Shown: positions 55,340-63,524 of the stretch, piece by piece
Layout: each line of letters begins with the position of its first letter
Position numbering within the stretch: position 1 is the first letter of the stretch
Origin: Chondrus crispus
Taxonomy: Eukaryota; Rhodophyta; Florideophyceae; Gigartinales; Gigartinaceae
Assembly: GCF_000350225.1 (NCBI RefSeq)
Contig: NW_005178551.1
Span: 114,846-178,845, forward strand
Direction: 5' to 3'
Length of the DNA: 64,000 nucleotides
Translations under genes and position numbers: made by a program
Notes under the pieces: model-generated
Told to the model about the DNA's origin: nothing
Databases searched by the model: none
Seen by the model: only the letters and a program-made list of their open reading frames with translations

Positions 55340-57376
55340 ATGGGCCGCAAGCGGAAAACCCCACCCGACGCCCGCCAGCCCGCCGCCCCGTCAGACGCTG
55401 CGCTGCCGAACGGGGGGCCGCCCCGCCGCCCCGCCGACGCGGAAGCCCTGCCCATCAACAAGCACTTCGCCGAGCGTTACCAGACCGCGAAGCGCAAGCA
55501 GCTGCTCAGCACGGTCCCGGCCGCCGCGCTCGCGGACGACTCCGCCGACGACTCGTCCTCGGAGGAGGAGGAGGACCACTTTGCAGAGCAGCTCACCAAG
55601 GGCATCGACCGCCGCGTCCGAGAGACCCTGCACGCCATTCGCAACAAGGACCCCCGCATTTATGATAGGAATACTTCCTTTTTTGAGGCGGGAGGGGATT
55701 CCAGTGCCGAGGGGGAGGAAGGGGAGGATTCAGTGTCGGAGAGCCACTATGATAGCGACGAGGAACCCGTCGCGGGTTGGGAGGCAGTCGCCGAGGGCGC
55801 AAAGCTCGAGACTACCAAAATGACCCTCAAGGACTACGTCAGGGAGACCCTGCTCAAGGACGGAAAGCTTGCCGATAGCGATGATGACGATGCAGACGGC
55901 GGCAAGGACGAGGGATACCGTCATCCCGATGCTAATCATCACCGCACTGAATCTCCCGATCATCCTGCGCAGAATGGAACCACCAGCTTGCCCGGCCAAA
56001 CAGACAGCGACGAAGAGTCTGACGCCGACAACTTTTTCAAGAAGAAGGACAAGTCCACCGCGGAGCTGGACGCAGAGCAGCAGGACTTCGACAACTTCCT
56101 GCGCAAGCAGTCGCGCAAGACGTCGCAGAAGGCGGGCGAGGAGCTGCTGCTGCACTCGTACCTGGAGAACGAGAAGCCGGATGAGAAGGAGCGCTTCCTG
56201 CGCGACTTTGTTCTCAACAACGGCTGGCTGGACAAGAACGCCGCCATCGCCCCGGCGGCGGGCGACTACGAGATCGAGGTCGACACCAACGACCCCGACA
56301 GGTCGGACGGCGAGCCCGACGCGGACGACGACTTCGAGGACAAGGCCGAGGACTTCGAGGCGCAGTACAACTTCCGCTTCGAAGATCCGGACGGCGCGCA
56401 GGTCGTGTCGCACGCGAGGACCGTGGCCGACTCCATGCGCCGCCCGGATGACAGGCGCAAGAAGGCGCGCGAGGCCCGCAAGCTGAGGAAGCAGCAGGAA
56501 AAGCTCGTCAAGACAGAGGAGATTAAGCATCTCAAGAACCTGAAGAGGAAGGAGGTCAAGGCGAGGCTGCTCGCCATCCAGGAAGCCGCGGGCGATGGCG
56601 TCGATGTGTCTGGTATTGACTTGGATGCCGATTTCGATCCAGACCAGTTTAACCGGCAGATGGAGAGCAAGTTCGGGGATGAGTACTACTCGCAGAAGGA
56701 TGAGGATATGAAGCAAATCACGAAGGAGGGCCTCGCTACGGCGACCGAAAAGCGGTTGGAAGCAAAGGAAAGCGAGGAGGTGTCCAAGGACCTGCGGGAG
56801 GACGTAAATAGGCTCATGGATGAGTACTACAACCTGGACTACGAAGACATTGTCGCGGGGGTGCCAATGCGTTTCAACTACAAGAAAGTCGACCCCGAGG
56901 CATTCAACATGACGGCGGAAGAGGTGTTGAGAATGGAAGACAAGGAGCTGAATCGCATTGTTTCCATGAAGTATCTCGCGCCTTACCGCGCCAACAGGGA
57001 TATCAAAAAGCAGTCGTGGCGTGTCCACAATGCGTTGAAAATGAAGAGACAGTCACAGCGCATGCATGGAGAGAATGTTAGCAAGCAGTCTGCTTTGCAC
57101 GAGATTGCGAATTCGAAGGAAGAAGCGGATGGCGCTTCTAAAAAACACGACAATAAGCGAAAGCGAAAGCGGAAACATTCCCACGCTGACGATAGGGAGG
57201 ATAGAGGGAAGGGGGGGAACGTTTTCGAAGCTCCCGATAGAAACGAAAACACTGTCGCGGGAGAGGAAGGGAAAACTGCCAAGTCTTCGAAAAAGAGAAA
57301 GCGGAAGAGGAGAACTCCCGCGGAGACCGTGGATAGTTTGTCATCGAGCAGGAAAAAGGCATACAACATCGACTAG
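55340..57376 (+). CDS. KRI1: KRI1-like ribosome biogenesis protein
   Basis: 678 residues, single exon. The N-terminal block (INKHFAERYQTAKRKQLL, EEDHFAEQLTKGIDRRVRETLHAIRNKDPRIYD) and the central blocks (FLRDFVLNNGWLD, FRFEDPDG, RKLRKQQEKL, YYNLDYEDIVAGVPMRFNYKKVDPEAFNMT, LNRIVSMKYLAPYR) are the hallmarks of Kri1. In yeast Kri1 works with Krr1 in the nucleolus for 40S subunit assembly. Long acidic runs and a Lys/Arg-rich C-terminus (KKRKRKRR) fit a nucleolar protein. Length is between yeast (591) and human (about 700). Start ATG is the first in frame and is followed directly by a basic patch. The last codons are duplicated downstream. Confidence 0.92.
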   Translation: MGRKRKTPPDARQPAAPSDAALPNGGPPRRPADAEALPINKHFAERYQTAKRKQLLSTVPAAALADDSADDSSSEEEEDHFAEQLTKGIDRRVRETLHAIRNKDPRIYDRNTSFFEAGGDSSAEGEEGEDSVSESHYDSDEEPVAGWEAVAEGAKLETTKMTLKDYVRETLLKDGKLADSDDDDADGGKDEGYRHPDANHHRTESPDHPAQNGTTSLPGQTDSDEESDADNFFKKKDKSTAELDAEQQDFDNFLRKQSRKTSQKAGEELLLHSYLENEKPDEKERFLRDFVLNNGWLDKNAAIAPAAGDYEIEVDTNDPDRSDGEPDADDDFEDKAEDFEAQYNFRFEDPDGAQVVSHARTVADSMRRPDDRRKKAREARKLRKQQEKLVKTEEIKHLKNLKRKEVKARLLAIQEAAGDGVDVSGIDLDADFDPDQFNRQMESKFGDEYYSQKDEDMKQITKEGLATATEKRLEAKESEEVSKDLREDVNRLMDEYYNLDYEDIVAGVPMRFNYKKVDPEAFNMTAEEVLRMEDKELNRIVSMKYLAPYRANRDIKKQSWRVHNALKMKRQSQRMHGENVSKQSALHEIANSKEEADGASKKHDNKRKRKRKHSHADDREDRGKGGNVFEAPDRNENTVAGEEGKTAKSSKKRKRKRRTPAETVDSLSSSRKKAYNID

Positions 57377-57536
57377 CTTGTGTCACGGTCATCAGTGCTT
57401 TTAATTCCGAGGGGCATGCAGTGATGCGCAAGCGTTTTTGTCATCGAGCAGGAAAAAGGCCTACAGCATCGATTAGCTTGTGTCACGGTCATCAGTGCTT
57501 TTAATTCCGAGGGGCATGCAGAGATGCGCAAGCATG
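57337..57536 (+). repeat. 100-bp tandem duplication at the 3' end of KRI1
   Basis: 57337-57436 and 57437-57536 are nearly the same, with a period of exactly 100. The unit holds the last codons (SSRKKAYNID), the stop and about 60 bases of 3' flank. The second copy is outside the gene because the first stop is intact. A possible AATAAA poly(A) signal follows at about 57612. Confidence 0.9.
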
Positions 57537-57692
57537 GGCAGAATCGTCGTGAGGGGACGGAGGCACGGGCGATGATGTGTACATAATTTTACGCGATGCG
57601 CATGAGCGGGTAATAAACCGAGGGAGGCAGGATACATTGGTACAAGTAAAGGCGTTTCTAACCGTCATCGCAACGCGGCTAGCGTATCACGA

Positions 57693-58676
57693 TCAGCCGA
57701 CAACTGTCCAGGCTGTGATGGTGCTGGCAACCCACTTGATGAGCTGCTCAATAGGCTTTTCGCAACCCGCCTCTCTTAGAAGCTCGTGGCCGATGTTATC
57801 GTACTCAAACACGTGCTTCTCTTCGCTCTTTATCCTCTCGACAAACTCTTGAATTCCGGTGGGCGACACAATGGGGTCCTGCTTGCCGATGAAAATTGCG
57901 ACCTTCTTAAAGTTCATCTTATCAGCGTCATCATTAATTTCACTGTATACGCGCAAAAACTCCATGCCCATCTGCACTCTAAGCGCTCCTCTATACAGCA
58001 ACCCATCCTTCTCCACAGCATCCCGAATAGTGGGATCTGGGGATGGCGGCAGCTTCAACACTGGCAGCTTGGGGACCAAGAACCCAAGCACAGGGCTAAT
58101 CAGCTTCAAAAAGTGGCCATACGCGCCAAACATATCGTCCGGGGGTTTAACAGCCGGCGAGAAGAGCGCGACAGCGTCCAGTAAGTCCGGGCGCATGGCG
58201 ACGACTCTGATGGCCGTTGTGCCTCCCATAGAATTGCCCATGAGAAACGTGCTCTTCCCCTTGAGGTCCTCCCGCGCCTTGAAGTGCTCAATGACATCAA
58301 TACTCGCATCTCTCAAATGATCATGCGAGTCGACGTACGCGTGCAGCCCGGAGCTGCGGCCGTGGCCGGGGTGGTCGTGCGCGACGACGGCGACGTCCAG
58401 CGCGAGCAGCTTGTCGACCACGGAGCCGCGCAGCTCCACGCGGTGGTTGTCCGCGTCCGGCGCCAGCCACTCGAACGCCGAGTGGCCCAGGATCCCGTGC
58501 ATGGCGAAGACCACGGCCTTGGCGGACGCCAGCCCGCACGCGGGCTCCCACTCATACGTCGCCACCGTGTAGCCGTGACGCACAGGCAGCGTGCCTTGCC
58601 GGTAACCGCCACGCGCGTCCTGCGCGGACGGTATCGGCTGCTGCAACGCTTGCTCGCGCGTGAGTTTGGGTGGCAT
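57693..58676 (-). CDS. Alpha/beta hydrolase, monoacylglycerol lipase type
   Basis: 327 residues, single exon. Motifs of the serine aminopeptidase S33/MAGL group are present: FAMHGILGHS (oxyanion region), HDHPGHGRSSG, nucleophile elbow GNSMGG with Ser near residue 147, acid GKQDPIVSP, and His in NIGHELLREAG. This is a full catalytic triad. Likely substrates are monoacylglycerols or related esters (plant relatives include caffeoylshikimate esterase), but the substrate cannot be told from sequence. No signal peptide or transmembrane segment is seen, so cytosolic. The last 35 residues are near the convergent 3' flank of KRI1, 316 bases from its stop. Confidence 0.85.
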   Translation of the reverse strand: MPPKLTREQALQQPIPSAQDARGGYRQGTLPVRHGYTVATYEWEPACGLASAKAVVFAMHGILGHSAFEWLAPDADNHRVELRGSVVDKLLALDVAVVAHDHPGHGRSSGLHAYVDSHDHLRDASIDVIEHFKAREDLKGKSTFLMGNSMGGTTAIRVVAMRPDLLDAVALFSPAVKPPDDMFGAYGHFLKLISPVLGFLVPKLPVLKLPPSPDPTIRDAVEKDGLLYRGALRVQMGMEFLRVYSEINDDADKMNFKKVAIFIGKQDPIVSPTGIQEFVERIKSEEKHVFEYDNIGHELLREAGCEKPIEQLIKWVASTITAWTVVG

Positions 58677-58908
58677 AGTGGAGGTGGCGGCGGGGGAGGG
58701 GAAGGGCGGGGGGTGGAAGAGGTGCAGTCTTGTGGGGTGGAATTACGAGCTCCGAATACCCTTCGGAAAGGGTAGAGTGCCGGGACTAAGAATATTGAAT
58801 GGAATAATAAATGTCAGTCACAATTCAGTGATTCCCGTCAACATCTTTGACGAGTTCATGGCATCCACGTAAACCGTCGATGTCAACACCAACACCATGA
58901 TCTCCACG

Positions 58909-59739
58909 TCACGACTGCTCGCCGCCTGTCGCGGTCGCATTCCCCCCCTGCACTGCCCCATCTTCGACGATAGGCAGCAGCACGGTCCACCCGCGCCCGA
59001 ACACCTCCTCAAAATTGCGCCACACGCCCTGATCCTGTGCATGTTTCCTCGCCCTCCACGGCGGAAAGCAGTCTCGAAATCGACCAAACCTGCACACATC
59101 CAGCACGGTCCTGCCCATGGCCACCAAGTACAAGTGAAACGTGAGGAGGGCCCCGAGCCCGAAGACCATACAATACTGCAGATAGTACATCTGAAACCAG
59201 ACGATTTCCCCCACGCTCACCTGCCCCACTCTCAGCACCTTCTTCCCCCTCCCCACCGCCTCGTCGAAGCACGCGACGACGAGCAGCGCGGCCGACACGG
59301 CGCCGTAGAACAGCAGCAGCAGGAACGCCTTGCGGTTGTGCGCGCCCACGCACACGCCGAGGACCCCGCAGTGGTGGCTCATGCGCACCGTGCACGCCGC
59401 ACATCGCGAGCAGTGGTGCGTCCCGTCCGGCTTGGCGCGACCGCACCGGTCGCACCGCGGCGCGCCCGCGTGCCGCGCGTCCGCTAGACGACGCGCACGC
59501 CGACGAGGGGAGGAGCGCACCGTCGCGTACGCGGACCAGCTCGCGAGGACCACTAGCGCGTGTATCACAAAGTGCAGACGCGGGTAGACCCGCAGCAGGC
59601 TCAGACGCGATAGCGTGTACGAAGCGAAGATCACCCCGCCCAGCGAGACGAGCGTGGCTGTGGTGCGTGCCGTGAGCTCGGGAGGGTTGGCCGGCGGCAT
59701 TGGGGATGGGACAGACTCGGGGAGAAGGGCGGTAGCCAT
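58909..59739 (-). CDS. DHHC-family S-acyltransferase with SHHC motif
   Basis: 276 residues. Two hydrophobic segments near residues 28-75, a Cys-rich domain about 95-140, then two more (LLLLFYGAVSAALLVVA; MVFGLGALLTFHLYLVAM). The domain fits the family exactly in spacing (C-x2-C-x9-HC-x2-C-x2-C-x4-xHHC-x5-C-x4-N-x3-F), but the first residue of DHHC is Ser (RMSHHCG). The catalytic Cys is kept. Family members transfer palmitate to protein cysteines in Golgi, ER or plasma membranes; loss of Asp usually reduces turnover. Could be an active variant or a pseudo-enzyme. Its start is 200 bp from DHFR, a shared promoter arrangement. Confidence 0.85.
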   Translation of the reverse strand: MATALLPESVPSPMPPANPPELTARTTATLVSLGGVIFASYTLSRLSLLRVYPRLHFVIHALVVLASWSAYATVRSSPRRRARRLADARHAGAPRCDRCGRAKPDGTHHCSRCAACTVRMSHHCGVLGVCVGAHNRKAFLLLLFYGAVSAALLVVACFDEAVGRGKKVLRVGQVSVGEIVWFQMYYLQYCMVFGLGALLTFHLYLVAMGRTVLDVCRFGRFRDCFPPWRARKHAQDQGVWRNFEEVFGRGWTVLLPIVEDGAVQGGNATATGGEQS

Positions 59740-59939
59740 GGGGAGCGCGGCGGCAGTTTGGCGAGCGTTGGTTGTGCCTACCGTAGATGGAAGGATGTCC
59801 GTTGAACCAGCAATGACTCAAATCCTTGATGTGATCTAAATTCAAATTCGCTGAATGCCTCTATCTCCGACCGCATGGCTCTGACCATTAGCGCCTTCTC
59901 GAGCCCGACCCTCCCGCCTCGCCCTCCGCGCCGTCCCCG

Positions 59940-60578
59940 ATGCCGCTGCCGTCGCTCTCGTTGGTAGTCGCGTACAGCGTGCGGACGCGCGCCATCGGTC
60001 TACTGGGATCGCTGCCGTGGCCGAGCCTGCGGGGAGACCTGTCGCGGCTGGCGGCGCTGACGCGGCGGCACGCCGTCATCATGGGCCGGCACACGTTCGA
60101 GTCCGGCGAGGTGGGCGGCGTGCCGCTGCCCGACCGACGCAACATCGTGCTCTCGCGCGACCCCGGCTGGGTCCCGCCGCCCGGGGCGGTGCACGCCCAA
60201 GACTGGCGCGAGGCACTGCTGCTGGCGGACGCGGGCTTTGGCGGCTTGGGCTACGATAGCGGAGAGGAGATCGTGGGAGGGGGAGCGGGAGGCGGCGGCA
60301 TTTTCGTCTTGGGGGGGGAAATGGTGTATCGGAGAGCGCTCAAGGATGAGAGGGTCAGGACTGTGTTTGCGACAGAGGTCGAAGGCGAGTGGAGAGGGGA
60401 CGCGTTCTTCCCGGCCCTAGGGGAGGAGTGGAGGAGAGTCGAAGATGAAAGATGTCCGAAGGCTTGGCCGGGAGGTGCGGGGGAGGAGAGAGGGATTAGA
60501 TATCGCTTTGTCACGTTTGAGAGGGTGCTTGTGCCGGAGGTGCACTTTTCGGAAGGCCATCGCCCGACATGGACCTGA
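59940..60578 (+). CDS. DHFR: Dihydrofolate reductase, unfused
   Basis: 212 residues. SLVVAYS, IG..GSLPWPSLRGDL (with the catalytic acid Asp), AVIMGRHTFES, PLPDRRNIVLSR, IFVLGGEMVYRRAL and YRFVTFERV are the DHFR signatures for folate and NADPH binding. It reduces dihydrofolate to tetrahydrofolate for thymidylate and purine synthesis. The frame ends 52 bases before the end of the convergent PurM gene, so there is no thymidylate synthase domain fused to it. No clear targeting peptide. Compared with bacterial DHFR (about 160 residues) it has Gly- and Glu-rich inserts, as in many eukaryotes. Confidence 0.9.
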   Translation: MPLPSLSLVVAYSVRTRAIGLLGSLPWPSLRGDLSRLAALTRRHAVIMGRHTFESGEVGGVPLPDRRNIVLSRDPGWVPPPGAVHAQDWREALLLADAGFGGLGYDSGEEIVGGGAGGGGIFVLGGEMVYRRALKDERVRTVFATEVEGEWRGDAFFPALGEEWRRVEDERCPKAWPGGAGEERGIRYRFVTFERVLVPEVHFSEGHRPTWT

Positions 60579-60630
60579 GGGTCGGGTGGGGAAAGGGTCT
60601 CGTCTTTCCATGTTTTTGTCACTGTATCCT

Positions 60631-61884
60631 TTAGTAAGTATCGAACCGTACCGAGTCGATGGCGTGCGTCACGACGCCAGAGTCGTTGACAGCACCCACG
60701 GCCCGGCTACCGGGCAGGCGCGCTGCGAGCCATTCGCACACGGCCGCGCCGGCGTGCGGGGCCACTATGATGCACAAGCCCATGCCCATGTTGAAGGTGC
60801 GATGCATCTCGTAGTCGGACAGGGCCCCGGCGGCCTGAAGCCACTCAAACTCTGGTAGGACGGGGAGCGGGGCGTCGACATAGAATCCCGCGCCCTTCTT
60901 GAGGCGCAGCAAGTTGGACAGCCCTCCCCCCGTCACGTGAGCAATGCCGTGCACGTCCTCGTACGCACACGGGCCGTCGCCCTTGCGGCACGCTAGCAAC
61001 AAGTCTACTACGGGGTCGACGTAAATTCTCGTCGGGTTCAACAACACCTCCCCCAGCGTCACCGCGCCATCTCCGTGCCGCCACACCTCTCCCGCGCGCT
61101 CTGAGCCGACCTCGAACGGCGCCGCCTCCCTCAGCGACATACCGGCCTTCTGCACGACCTTTCTCACCAACGAGTAGCCGTTCGAGTGGACGCCGCTCGC
61201 CGGCAGGCCGACCAGCACATCCCCCGCGCGTATGGCACTGCCATCCAGTTGGGCCCCCCTGGGAAGCCAGCCGAGCGCGGTGCCGCTGAGGTCGAGCTCC
61301 GTGACCATGTCCGGTAGCGTGGCCGTCTCGCCGCCGCACAAGCTGACCCTCGCCAGCTCGCACGCGGTGGCGAGCGATCTGCCGATGGCGGCCCATGTAT
61401 CCGGGGCCGGGGCCGGGGCGGCAATGTAGTCGACAAAGGCGAGCGGCTCGGCTCCGATGCAGAGCAGGTCGTTGACGTTCATGGCCATGCAGTCGATGGC
61501 CACGGTCTCGTAGTAGCGCAGCTCGGCCGCGAGGAGCAGCTTGCTGCCGACGCCGTCCGTGCACAGCGCGAGCAGGCGGTCGCCAAACTCGATGAGGCCG
61601 GAGAAGCCGCCCGCATGGTCCACGAGCGCGCCGAGCGTGCCGGCGGGGCGCGACGACGCGCCGCGACCCAGCGCGCCGATGAGAGCCGCGACGCTACTCG
61701 ACTCGCGGTCGATGTCGACGCCCGAGCTGGCGTAGCTGAGCGGCTTGTCAGGCGGGGTGGCGGCGGACATGGTTGTTCGAGCAGGGAGAAGGGCGGGGGG
61801 GAGGCGTGGTGTGACGGAGGGGTTGCGATGGGGCAACGAAAGGGGGGTGCAGAAGGGGGTTGGGGGAAGGAAGGCGAAGGGCAT
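60631..61884 (-). CDS. PurM: Phosphoribosylformylglycinamidine cyclo-ligase (AIR synthetase), plastid-targeted
   Basis: 417 residues from the first ATG (61884). The mature part starts near residue 50 with YASSGVDID, then ALCTDGVGSK (ATP/metal site), CMAMNVNDLLCIGAEP, SLCGGETATLP, GLPASGVHSNGYSLVRK, GIAHVTGGGLSN and RTFNMGMG. It closes the imidazole ring in purine synthesis. It is a single-domain enzyme, unlike the fused fungal and animal forms. The first 38-45 residues (MPFAFLPP..., Ser/Pro/Arg-rich, no acid residues, a second Met at 39) look like a plastid transit peptide with an N-terminal Phe as in red algae. Several blocks (AMNVNDL-C-GAEPLAFVDYIA, LNPTRIY) look more like archaeal PurM than plant or bacterial PurM as I remember them. 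Confidence 0.9.
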   Translation of the reverse strand: MPFAFLPPTPFCTPLSLPHRNPSVTPRLPPALLPARTTMSAATPPDKPLSYASSGVDIDRESSSVAALIGALGRGASSRPAGTLGALVDHAGGFSGLIEFGDRLLALCTDGVGSKLLLAAELRYYETVAIDCMAMNVNDLLCIGAEPLAFVDYIAAPAPAPDTWAAIGRSLATACELARVSLCGGETATLPDMVTELDLSGTALGWLPRGAQLDGSAIRAGDVLVGLPASGVHSNGYSLVRKVVQKAGMSLREAAPFEVGSERAGEVWRHGDGAVTLGEVLLNPTRIYVDPVVDLLLACRKGDGPCAYEDVHGIAHVTGGGLSNLLRLKKGAGFYVDAPLPVLPEFEWLQAAGALSDYEMHRTFNMGMGLCIIVAPHAGAAVCEWLAARLPGSRAVGAVNDSGVVTHAIDSVRFDTY

Positions 61885-62125
61885 GGTGGCTGGGATGTGT
61901 GCCCTGGGGCGGGCGGGATAGGTTTGTGGGTTGCGGGCAGGGCGGGACGGGGGGAAAGTCGAGGGCGATGGGGGAGATTGAGCGGAGCTTGATGCGGGAT
62001 CAAAGGCGTGCGTGCGGTGTTGGGGCAAAAAATTTAGCACCGACCTCTAGCACCGACCTCTCGCATCGGAATTCTCTCGGACCTGCTCCCTCGGCACGGC
62101 GTCCCCCTCGGCGTCCCCCTCAGGC

Positions 62126-62533
62126 ATGGCGCGCAACGTCACGATCAAAAACGCAGCGCAAGTCGCTGCGGCGCGCGCGGCGCGCCCCGCGGTGATGCGT
62201 CCGCAGAAGGTGGGCGAGCGGTGGCACATGCCGAAGATGTCCGCGATGGCGATCGCGCGGCGGCGCAAGCAGTACATCCGGAACAACCAGCCGTGGCCAT
62301 GGGACATCCCGCACAAGATCGTGCACAAGCGCGTGCCGTTCAAGGGGCACCTGCGCGACCTGCGCGCGGTGGAGAAGAGGCAGGAGATCGAGCGCTGCAT
62401 GAAGCGCATGCCGCAGCTGGTGGCCGCGTACCGGCGCAACAAGACGAAGAAGGAGACGCGCGAGGGGCTGGAGCTCGTGCTCGGCACCACGGAGGAGGAG
62501 GCCAGCCGGAACAAGCCCCCGGGTAGGCGGTAG
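62126..62533 (+). CDS. Small basic protein, possibly mitoribosomal (mL59-like)
   Basis: 135 residues, very basic. WHMPKMSAMAIARRRKQYIRNNQPWPWDIP and RVPFKGH followed by a charged helix (EKRQEIERCMKRMPQ) resemble small mitochondrial large-subunit proteins of the mL59/MRPL25 group, in which a W-x-x-P-x-S...R-x-x-(K/R) block is followed by a KGHK-like block. The N-terminus (MARNVTIKNAAQVAAARAARPAV) is Ala/Arg-rich and could be a mitochondrial presequence. The family call is by resemblance only. It is divergent from PurM (241 bp between starts) and its stop is nine bases from the end of the E2 gene. Confidence 0.4.
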   Translation: MARNVTIKNAAQVAAARAARPAVMRPQKVGERWHMPKMSAMAIARRRKQYIRNNQPWPWDIPHKIVHKRVPFKGHLRDLRAVEKRQEIERCMKRMPQLVAAYRRNKTKKETREGLELVLGTTEEEASRNKPPGRR

Positions 62534-62542
62534 GGCCCGCGG

Positions 62543-63225
62543 CTAGGAGGCGAAGCGCTCCGTCCAGTCGCGCGCGATCGCGTCGTGCTTGGGGCGATCA
62601 GTTAAGTACTCCACCGCGATCGAGCCTACCAGCGGGTCGTGCGGGTTGGGCTCGACTAGCAGCCCGAGGATCGCACCGAGAAGGTTGGACACGGTTAGCG
62701 CGGGGCTCCAATTGGACTTGAGAGAGGCCAGACACACCACACCGAGAGAGTTGATGTTGCAGTGATAGATGCGCGTACGGAACGTGATAGTGGGCGGAGT
62801 AAAGGGGTAGTCGTTCGGAAACTCGATTGCCAGAAAGAAAACGCCTTGCGGGTGGGTCAGTCGTCTGTCAGAGCTCACGTTTGGCGGTGCAGGAAAGAGT
62901 GCGTGTGCGTGCGTGGAGAACGTACCGGATTCGTAAGGGGAGTCGACAGGGCCGAGCACGGTGGCGACCCATTCGTAGATGTTGTCGCCCTTGGGACCGG
63001 CCGAGCAGTTAAGGGGAGGGTCGTTCTTAATCTCGTTGAGCTCCTTCTGGATTCTGGGGGCGGCGCAAGAGAAGGCGGGGTGGAACACGCGTCAGCACGG
63101 GCTACTACATGTTGCAAGACAATGTTGGGAGTTGTGGCGGGGGTGCGCGTGGCATACCGTCGCGCAGAGTCTTTTAAACTGGCAACGCCCCATTTCGGAC
63201 CGTCCGAGGCGCCCGCCCCGCTCAT
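62543..63225 (-). CDS. UBC: Ubiquitin-conjugating enzyme E2, UBE2E/UBE2D-like, three exons
   Basis: Exons 63158-63225, 62926-63053 and 62543-62844; introns 63054-63157 and 62845-62925 with GT-AG ends. 165 residues result. The UBC fold is complete: [54 protein letters not shown], active Cys in [31 protein letters not shown] in place of HPN and the N-terminal tail of about 20 residues point to the UBE2E kind. The residue in the LKD position is Ser (LKSNWS), unlike most family members. It passes ubiquitin to a target with a RING ligase. The second intron is 81 bases, in phase and free of stops, so its retention would give a protein with 27 extra residues. Confidence 0.9.
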
Positions 63226-63524
63226 CCCTCGGTCCCCGATTTGCTGCGTAACGCAAACTGGGTGAGGGTCTTCGTTTGTCGGGGGCGAGACCGAGTTGCA
63301 CACCAGTTGGAATGTTAGGAGCTGTCGAAGAGCGTGAGGTGTTGTTTTCTCTGTGCTTACGTTATTTTAATAATCCGTTTTCTTTTGCTTGCTACGGTAT
63401 CATTGCTCCTTGCCAACGCCTTCTCCCCGCCCCCCCCGCCCCCCGCCCCCTCCCCCTCCCCCTCCCCACCCCAACCCACTGCTTGAGCGACACCTCCTTC
63501 CTGCCGCCCCCACCCTTTCCAAAA

